A stretch of DNA of 64,000 bases from Neoechinorhynchus agilis (Eukaryota > Acanthocephala), in contig CM121342.1 in assembly GCA_051530055.1 (NCBI GenBank), positions 5,828,001 to 5,892,000 of the forward strand, written 5' to 3'. Position 1 is the first letter of the stretch. Each line of letters begins with the position of its first letter. Under the pieces are notes generated by a model. It saw nothing but the letters and a program-made list of their open reading frames with translations, was not told the origin of the DNA and did not search any database. Position numbers and translations under genes: made by a program. Positions 56,961-64,000 of the stretch are shown here, piece after piece.

Positions 56961-57519
56961 CAAACAAAATATGGAACCAAAGGCTGTAGCGAATTCAGTA
57001 AATCCTACGTAGACCAAACAAAAAAATTTAGAAAAGAAGAACAAACGAATGCAAAAATGCTCTGAGGAGAAGTACCGAAGCAAGTTCTGCAATACCGGAA
57101 TCGATTATATTTAGATATAATATATTCCCAATACTTCAAACAGTAAGAGAACGAGTACTTAACTGAGCAGTAGTGTTCCGTTGAGAAATCGCGATTAGGA
57201 TAAAACCACATCAAAATACATTCATATTACCGAATCCTGTTTGCAATAAAAAAAATTGAGGTGTGTCCTTTTAATAAAATATTGATTCGTTTCAACGCTT
57301 ATGTTTTTGTAAAGATGTGATCGAAATCTCATTTAGTTTAGAAATTTATTAAGAAATACTGGTAAGTTTCTAGAAAGGAAATAAAAAATTGCACGGAAAC
57401 ACAAAGAATTACGAAATGGACAACAAGCGTTCTTATACACAATCATAAATTACCAAATAAAAAACTTTCTTAAAAATATAGCTGCAAATTTAAAAAAAAT
57501 TATTTCACCTATTTTCTAC
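56961..57519. other. Intergenic, no gene recognised
   Basis: A+T-rich, short frames only; ends at the 3' edge of the minus-strand LINE. Confidence 0.45.
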
Positions 57520-58782
57520 ATGAAATCGTTCACACCACCGCCTTTCTGGATTACTCAGCTGTCGTCCTGGTGTTACGGTCGAAAGAACAGAAGCAGCGTT
57601 TGAGCCAGAATTATGTTCTGTAGGAGGAATGCTCCTGATCTCGGATCGCCAGTGATTGGTCTCAATCTCTTGGACAATTCCTTGACCAGGTCCTGCGCCG
57701 CGGTACCAAACGACCCGAGCGTCTCGACGCCAAAGGGAACAAAATAATGATTTCGACTCAGGTCCCTGTATTTTGTCCATTTGCGTTCCTCTGCGGCTGA
57801 TGCTGCTCCCCTGATTTAATAGTGGCGAATTTTATGTTGCTGACCGCGAACGTGGCTTCGCCGAGAAGGACTTTGCCTTGTCGCCACGGGAATACTGCGA
57901 CACCGCCCGGTTTACAGCCATCGAGTCGGCAAAGATTGCTCAGCTCTAGGATGTTGGGCGCATTCACAGGCGTTCACTTCGGCGTGTCGAGGGTGTACCT
58001 TCCTCCTGATTGCCGACAGACGAGACCATGGCGTCCCGATGGTTCCACGGTCGCCCCAAGTCTCAGGGACACTGCAATCCTTACTGTCTCCTCGGAGGGT
58101 ACCCACAAAAGCGATTGGGATAGCGTTGAGCCAAGCACCCGATTCTCTTGTAGAGACTGCCTGTAATCCAGTTCGGTTCACGAAGTCACGAGAATCTGAA
58201 ATTAACGAGTTATGAATTCTCGCTACCATGGGTGAGTCTGTTTGCAATCATTGACGAGTACCTGCTCGCTACCGGAATCTTCACACAAAAGATTAAGAGA
58301 TTCCACGAAATCTTCATCCAAAGTGTAATTCTCGCCAGAAAAGGATTTAACTACTTTGCGGTTTGATTCAGACGATCCCAAATGAGCTGGCAAAGAAACG
58401 CACAGCACCGAAAGTTGCAATTGAAGATTGGCGATCTCTTCTTCAACATTAGAACCAAAAATGCAACTTCCTAGAAGACTCAACTGGTCTAGAGTGGTCA
58501 ATTCTATCCCGGTGGCCAGGTTCTGAAAATCTTTCACGAAAGTTTGCATCCACGTTCATCACTAAAATCTCGCATTTCGCAGCATTCAATTTAATGCCAA
58601 TTTTCGCCGTCTCCTTCACGAGTGTCTCTAAATCGCGCAGTACAACAGAGGGGTTACCTCCGAGCGTGGATTCGTCCAGATACCAGCCGTTAAAGCTGGA
58701 CTGGAGAGAGTGCGCGACAGGATTGACTGCGAGTGAGAAAACCAATGGGCCCAAAGGATCCCCTTGTTGAACTATTTTGGTG
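57520..58782 (-). mobile_element. 5'-truncated LINE copy, same family as 5030-8190
   Basis: It begins (58782) inside the reverse transcriptase at VQQGDPLGPLVFSLAVNPVA, continues with YLDESTLGGNPSVVLRDLET and the thumb. It then reaches the endonuclease region, with GRHGLVCRQSGGR, LDGCKPGGVAVFPWRQGK and GSNAASVL. The palm motif YLDD is YLDE here. Several frame changes and deletions separate these pieces, so the copy is dead. It is older than the copy at 5-8 kb, and its left end is directly followed by a tandem repeat. Confidence 0.9.
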
Positions 58783-58814
58783 GAGTGTCAACTGATTTTT
58801 CAACCGCATGTTAT

Positions 58815-59240
58815 TTTTTCGATTGTCCTCATTTTACCAATTTAAGCGGTTGAAAACAAATGATTATTTTTGGCTGATATTTCGGATTTTTACTTCTTCT
58901 TCAGGGTTCTATAACACACGCAATTTAGTCTCTTTAGGTTTTCAGTGTATTTTATGATGTCGATGAGAATCGGTTTGCTCAACCGAATATTAATCAGTTG
59001 GTGGATTATCGACTGATTTCTCTATCTTTCGATTGTCCTCATTTTACCAATTTAAGCGGTTGAAAACAAATGTTTATTTTGGGCCGATATTTCGGATTTT
59101 TACTTCTTCTTCAGGGTTCTATAACACACGCAATTTAGTCTCTTTAGGTTTTCAGTGTATTTTATCATATCGACGAGAATCGGTTTGCTCAACCGAATAT
59201 TGATCAATTGGTGGATTATCTTTCGGTTGTCCTCATTTTA
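58815..59240. repeat. About 210-bp tandem repeat (about 2 copies)
   Basis: 'cgattgtcctcattttacca' occurs at about 58815 and 59028, with a shortened third start at about 59225. 'tcttcttcagggttctataa' occurs in both full copies. Confidence 0.9.
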
Positions 59241-59599
59241 CCAATTTAAGTGGTTTGTTTTCAATCGTGTTAGTTGCCGAAATAAGGACAATCATTAAAA
59301 ATTTAAAATATTAAAAACCCATAGGAGGATAAAAATTTCATCGCATTTGAGCCCCGAACGGTATTTTTTATTTTTGGCGTTGTACAATCGCTACTTATAA
59401 ATGTTTATATATTTTCAAGCACTCATTTTTTAGGATTTTTTTTGAAATCAACCAACGTTAGAGAACGATTGAAAACTCAATATAGTACGCGATTATTATT
59501 TAGGACTGAACAATGGAAAAACAAAGAAGTTTGCGGAGATTTCAAAAATTATCAAGCAGCAGGTTGATGAAATTTTTTCCTCTCCGGAACACCGCCTTT
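59241..59599. other. Intergenic, no gene recognised
   Basis: A+T-rich sequence between the repeat and the next LINE piece. Confidence 0.4.
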
Positions 59600-59825
59600 A
59601 TGGAATGCGATTTGTGTGGACACGCTTGCCCCCAGTAATTTTCCCTTTTCAAAAAAGAGCCCTGGAGGTTCAGCGGTCGTAGCTGAGGAACGCTAGCGTT
59701 AAAATTATAGAGAGCTCCTAAGGAATTACCATTTCGTCCCTTTTGCCGTGGAAACGTATGGAGCCTTGGGGCCATCAGCGCTCACTTTCCTCGACGATTT
59801 GGGACGAAGAGGATGACTGGGGAAC
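59600..59825 (+). mobile_element. LINE endonuclease-domain fragment
   Basis: The frame pieces NAICVDTLAP, GGSAVVAEE and NYHFVPFAVETYGALGPSAL match WDATCVDTLAA, GGAASAAEG and AHYFVPFGVETYGALGSSAL of the 5-8 kb LINE. About 75 codons with some indels remain. Confidence 0.83.
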
Positions 59826-60287
59826 CGCGCTCCTTGGATTTTCAAAATTGTAGTACCTTCTGAGGTTTGCAGATTAAAACTTTTATTTGTCGAACAGCAA
59901 ACCCTTCCCCACCACGAATAATAACCTTGTTCAAAACGAAATCGATACCAAAACAATGTTGCCTCCACGTTTGACAAGTTGCAGTACAAATACTCAGGGT
60001 CCTAAATATGGACATAAACAAAGAAAAGGAAGGCGTAAATCTGACCGAGATATATGCGAGGAAACGCTGCCAGTATACTGGCAACGTCGGGATGTTTACA
60101 AGAATGAAAAACGAAATAGTAAAATAAACGACTCTAACCCCGAATTTTTGCACTGCGAAATATTATCCATACGCACTATCGATCCATGAAAACATCGGAA
60201 AAAGCAACGATTTCTAAATCTTGAAATTCACATTCAAACTTTTAAGAGATAAAAGCAAGCACAGAAATCACTATTAAATGGTAGCCA
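59826..60287. other. Intergenic, no gene recognised
   Basis: Two overlapping frames of about 100 codons on opposite strands (59842-60153 minus, 59887-60189 plus) have no family features; neither is called. Confidence 0.4.
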
Positions 60288-60916
60288 TTACGACAAACTG
60301 AATGAGACTATGATATCGTCTATGTGTTCAACCTTTGTTTTTGCTACTGCAGAAGATATTGTTTTTGCCAAGTTTCGTGTTTGTTCATAGAGTTCTTTTG
60401 GAGGCAATGGTTGCTCAAAAAGTTCATTGACATTAGTTGTCCAATCTGAATGAATGATCACTTTCGGGTTAAGAAATACAGGAGTTTCAAGAATGCCTAG
60501 TTGATGTTCGTATAAGGCTAAAAGTATCTTTAGAATTCATCCCAATGATACTTTTCCTTCCCATAAAACCAAGCTCGGTCGGATAAAGCGCCCTTGTCGT
60601 CATCCACAAGACCAACATCAAGAATAGCGTCCGTTGTAGATGCCATGATTTCAATGACAGGATCTTCGTAGGAAGCTGCTGCAGCTTCTGTGAGAGGACG
60701 ACGACTTCCACCGCCTCCACCACCAGTTCCGAAAATGCCACCTCCTCCAGTTTCATTAATGATATTACCAACTGAATCCACAGTTGAACCATGGAAAAGG
60801 GATGACCGTGAAGTTACTGTATTTTGATTACCGCTGATAAGTCGTGTCCTTTCGTTCGGTTCATCGATGTCTCGAGAACAACAGCAGCAAAATGCACGCC
60901 TCAGGCCGCCTAACAT
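60288..60916 (-). CDS. LAMTOR1: LAMTOR1-like (Ragulator p18) protein
   Basis: The lysosomal membrane anchor of the Ragulator complex, which docks Rag GTPases. The first exon starts at 60916: MLGGLRRAFCCCCSRD, then NERTRLISG, a Gly/Ser-rich insert (ETGGGGIFGTGGGGGGSRR), then EDPVIEIMASTTDAILDVGL and DRAWFYGKE. Human LAMTOR1 has the order CC...(R/K)LL, then LAKTASNIIDV, then DRARQYS. The second exon ends at 60288 with LFEQPLPPKELYEQTRNLAK and VEHIDDIIVSFSLS, matching the C-terminal helix and 'V.F' end. The four Cys suit palmitoylation, but Gly-2 for myristoylation is missing. About 35 bp with inverted ends (aaaagtatc ... gatactttt) sit between the exons and cannot leave as a GT-AG intron in phase. 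Confidence 0.75.
60480..60545 (-). other. About 35-nt probable non-canonical intron in the LAMTOR1-like gene
   Basis: Upstream coding is ...GGG AAG GAA and downstream is GCC TTA TAC GAA CAT. The stretch between has ends forming a 9-bp inverted repeat, AAAAGTATC / GATACTTTT. The only GT-AG choice (34 nt) breaks the phase; removal of 35 nt restores it. Confidence 0.4.
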
Positions 60917-61199
60917 TTTCTACAAGATAGATATTCCAAAAATTGAGATTGCGTTTATGAAGGCTCACAATAAATATTCGATACTTTTAAAATTTCAAAC
61001 TTATGGTTCGATAAAAATAATCTCTCCAACAAATCACTTGGTCGTTATTTTCATGACCAAAAAATCTTAAAGATAAGAGGAATTTTAAAATTGAGAACGT
61101 GGGTAATTTAAACTTTGTGCGTACAAAGCTGATTTCATACACAATTTATTGTCGCATTATCAAAGAAATAAAAATCCTCAAAGCTCGTTTTTAGGAGAA
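60917..61199. other. Probable promoter side of the LAMTOR1-like gene
   Basis: A+T-rich; nothing specific seen. Confidence 0.35.
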
Positions 61200-64000
61200 A
61201 AGCGACACTTTCAAATTGTTTTTATCGAATTTACGTTCAATGCGAGTGCGGCAACCAGAAAGAGAACTATACGAAATAAACGAAATAAAGGAAGAAAACG
61301 TTCAAATACGAAAACTGAACAAATCGCGGATATTGTAAATTTATCCTTTTTCGTATCTTTTTGTACAAGAAAGAAAGCATAAAATTAAATATTCCCGGAT
61401 TATTTTAAGCTCCTATAAAGAAAACAACGACACTTCAAATTGTTTTAGTCGAATTTACGTTCAATGCGAGTGCGGCAACCAGAAAGAGAACTATACGAAA
61501 TAAACGAAATAAAGGAAGAAAACGTTCAAATGCGAAAACTGAACAAATCGCGGATATTGTAAATTTATCCTTTTTCGTATCTTTTTGTACAAGAAAGAAA
61601 GCATAAAATTAAATATTCCCGGATTATTTTAAGCTCCTATAAAGAAAACAACGACACTTCAAATTGTTTTAGTCGAATTTACGTTCAATGCGAGTGCGGC
61701 AACCAGAAAGAGAACTATACGAAATAAACGAAATAAACGAAGAAAACGTTCAAATACGAAAACTGAACAAATCGCGGATATTGTAAATTTATCCTTTTTC
61801 GTATCTTTTTGTACAAGAAAGAAAGCATAAAATTAAATATTCCCGGATTATTTTAAGCTCCTATAAAGAAAACAACGACACTTCAAATTGTTTTAGTCGA
61901 ATTTACGTTCAATGCGAGTGCGGCAACCAGAAAGAGAACTATACGAAATAAACGAAGAAAACGTTCAAATGCGAAAACTGAACAAATCGCGGATATTGTA
62001 AATTTATCCTTTTTCGTACCTTTTTGTACAAGAAAGAAAGCATAAAATTAAATATTCCCGGATTATTTTAAGCTCCTATAAAGAAAACAACGACACTTCA
62101 AATTGTTTTAGTCGAATTTACGTTCAATGCGAGTGCGGCAACCAGAAAGAGAACTATACGAAATAAAGGAAGAAAACGTTCAAATGCGAAAACTGAACAA
62201 ATCGCGGATATTGTAAATTTATCCTTTTTCGTACCTTTTTGTACAAGAAAGAAAGCATAAAATTAAATATTCCCGGATTATTTTAAGCTCCTATAAAGAA
62301 AACAACGACACTTCAAATTGTTTTAGTCGAATTTACGTTCAATGCGAGTGCGGCAACCAGAAAGAGAACTATACGAAATAAACGAAATAAACGAAGAAAA
62401 CGTTCAAATACGAAAACTGAACAAATCGCGGATATTGTAAATTTATCCTTTTTCGTACCTTTTTGTACAAGAAAGAAAGCATAAAATTAAATATTCCCGG
62501 ATTATTTTAAGCTATAAAGAAAACAACGACACTTCAAATTGTTTTAGTCGAATTTACGTTCAATGCGAGTGCGGCAACCAGAAAGAGAAAACGAAATAAA
62601 CGAAGAAAACGTTCAAATACGAAAACTGAACAAATCGCGGATATTGTAAATTTATCCTTTTTCGTACCTTTTTGTACAAGAAAGAAAGCATAAAATTAAA
62701 TATTCCCGGATTATTTTAAGCTCCTATAAAGAAAACAACGACACTTCAAATTGTTTTAGTCGAATTTACGTTCAATGCGAGTGCGGCAACCAGAAAGAGA
62801 ACTATACGAAATAAACGAAATAAACGAAGAAAACGTTCAAATGCGAAAACTGAACAAATCGCGGATATTGTAAATTTATCCTTTTTCGTACCTTTTTGTA
62901 CAAGAAAGAAAGCATAAAATTAAATATTCCCGGATTATTTTAAGCTCCTATAAAGAAAACAACGACACTTCAAATTGTTTTAGTCGAATTTACGTTCAAT
63001 GCGAGTGCGGCAACCAGAAAGAGAACTATACGAAATAAACGAAATAAACGAAGAAAACGTTCAAATACGAAAACTGAACAAATCGCGGATATTGTAAATT
63101 TATCCCGTATCTTTTTGTACAAGAAAGAAAGCATAAAATTAAATATTCCCGGATTATTTTAAGCTCCTATAAAGAAAACAACGACACTTCAAATTGTTTT
63201 AGTCGAATTTACGTTCAATGCGAGTGCGGCAACCAGAAAGAGAACTATACGAAATAAACGAAATAAACGAAGAAAACGTTCAAATACGAAAACTGAACAA
63301 ATCGCGGATATTGTAAATTTATCCTTTTTCGTATCTTTTTGTACAAGAAAGAAAGCATAAAATTAAATATTCCCGGATTATTTTAAGCTATAAAGAAAAC
63401 AACGACACTTCAAATTGTTTTAGTCGAATTTACGTTCAATGCGAGTGCAGCAACCAGAAAGAGAAATAAACGAAATAAACGAAGAAAACGTTCAAATACG
63501 AAAACTGAACAAATCGCGGATATTGTAAATTTATCCTTTTTCGTATCTTTTTGTACAAGAAAGAAAGCATAAAATTAAATATTCCAGGATTATTTTAAGC
63601 TCCTATAAAGAAAACAACGACACTTCAAATTGTTTTAGTCGAATTTACGTTCAATGCGAGTGCGGCAACCAGAAAGAGAACTATACGAAATAAACGAAGA
63701 AAACGTTCAAATGCGAAAACTGAACAAATCGCGGATATTGTAAATTTATCCTTTTTCGTACCTTTTTGTACAAGAAAGAAAGCATAAAATTAAATATTCC
63801 CGGATTATTTTAAGCTCCTATAAAGAAAACAACGACACTTCAAATTGTTTTAGTCGAATTTACGTTCAATGCGAGTGCGGCAACCAGAAAGAGAACTATA
63901 CGAAATAAACGAAAAAAACGTTCAAATGCGAAAACTGAACAAATCGCGGATATTGTAAATTTATCCTTTTTCGTACCTTTTTGTACAAGAAAGAAAGCAT
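61200..64000. repeat. About 231-bp satellite (12 copies, continuing beyond the window)
   Basis: 'cacttcaaattgttttagtc' recurs at about 61428, 61660, 61890, 62095 and onward to the window end. The first copy, at about 61205, is slightly diverged. The copies differ mainly in the number of 'aaataaacg' units after 'gagaactatacg' (one to three) and in small deletions. Confidence 0.96.

Noticed and set aside
59842-60189. Overlapping frames of about 100 codons on both strands
   Set aside because: No family features, no splice partners, and mutual overlap.

Overview
This is A+T-rich nuclear DNA from an animal. Recognisable genes include a Mov10L1/Armitage-type helicase, a Tudor-like protein, RagA, a LAMTOR1-like protein, TRAP-beta, NDUFA8, BMS1, an RPUSD2-type pseudouridine synthase, a tubulin-tyrosine-ligase-like enzyme, a cathepsin-L-type protease and an M14B carboxypeptidase. 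Genes are compact. Wherever exons can be joined by phase and family alignment, introns are mostly 33-75 bp. At four or more junctions no usual GT-AG intron restores the frame and the family alignment, although the excess DNA is intron-sized. Very compact genes, repeat-filled spacers and odd introns recall small-genome invertebrates such as larvaceans (Fritillaria-like), but this is a guess; orthonectids or other fast-evolving lineages are not excluded.

Layout. 0-3 kb: Tudor-like gene (+) and a possible minus-strand exon. 3.3-4.1 kb: 47-bp minisatellite. 5-8.2 kb: a long LINE with reverse transcriptase and a restriction-like endonuclease domain. 8.9-9.6 kb: SSR2 (-). 10.4 kb: small secreted PAN-like protein. 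12.2-13.7 kb: 378-bp satellite with a long hairpin in each unit. 13.8-14.9 kb: cathepsin L (-). 16.6-20.1 kb: Mov10L1-like helicase. 20.9-21.5 kb: four-helix membrane protein (-). 21.8-27.8 kb: RPUSD2-like gene preceded and interrupted by two satellite arrays. 28.3-29.7 kb: RagA. 31.3-31.7 kb: small helical protein. 33.1-33.8 kb: NDUFA8. 35.4-40.3 kb: BMS1 with a satellite-filled intron. 40.3-45.4 kb: a 2.2-kb duplication carrying a charged repeat protein, one copy intact and one frameshifted. 45.9-47.7 kb: a SINE with target-site duplication and internal tandem expansion. 47.9-49.3 kb: two small genes. 50-51.7 kb: TTLL (-). 54.7-56.0 kb: carboxypeptidase. 57.5-58.8 kb: second LINE copy (-). 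60.3-60.9 kb: LAMTOR1-like (-). 61.2-64 kb: 231-bp satellite running off the window.

Functional links: the Tudor-like protein and the Mov10L1-like helicase suggest piRNA biology. RagA and LAMTOR1 belong to the lysosomal amino-acid-sensing machinery that recruits mTORC1. BMS1 (ribosome assembly), NDUFA8 (complex I) and SSR2 (ER translocon) are housekeeping genes. No operon structure is evident. The spacers are the striking part: at least twelve unrelated tandem arrays, several foldback elements with AATAAA in both arms, and fragments of one LINE family. I saw no retroviral or LTR element and no CRISPR array.
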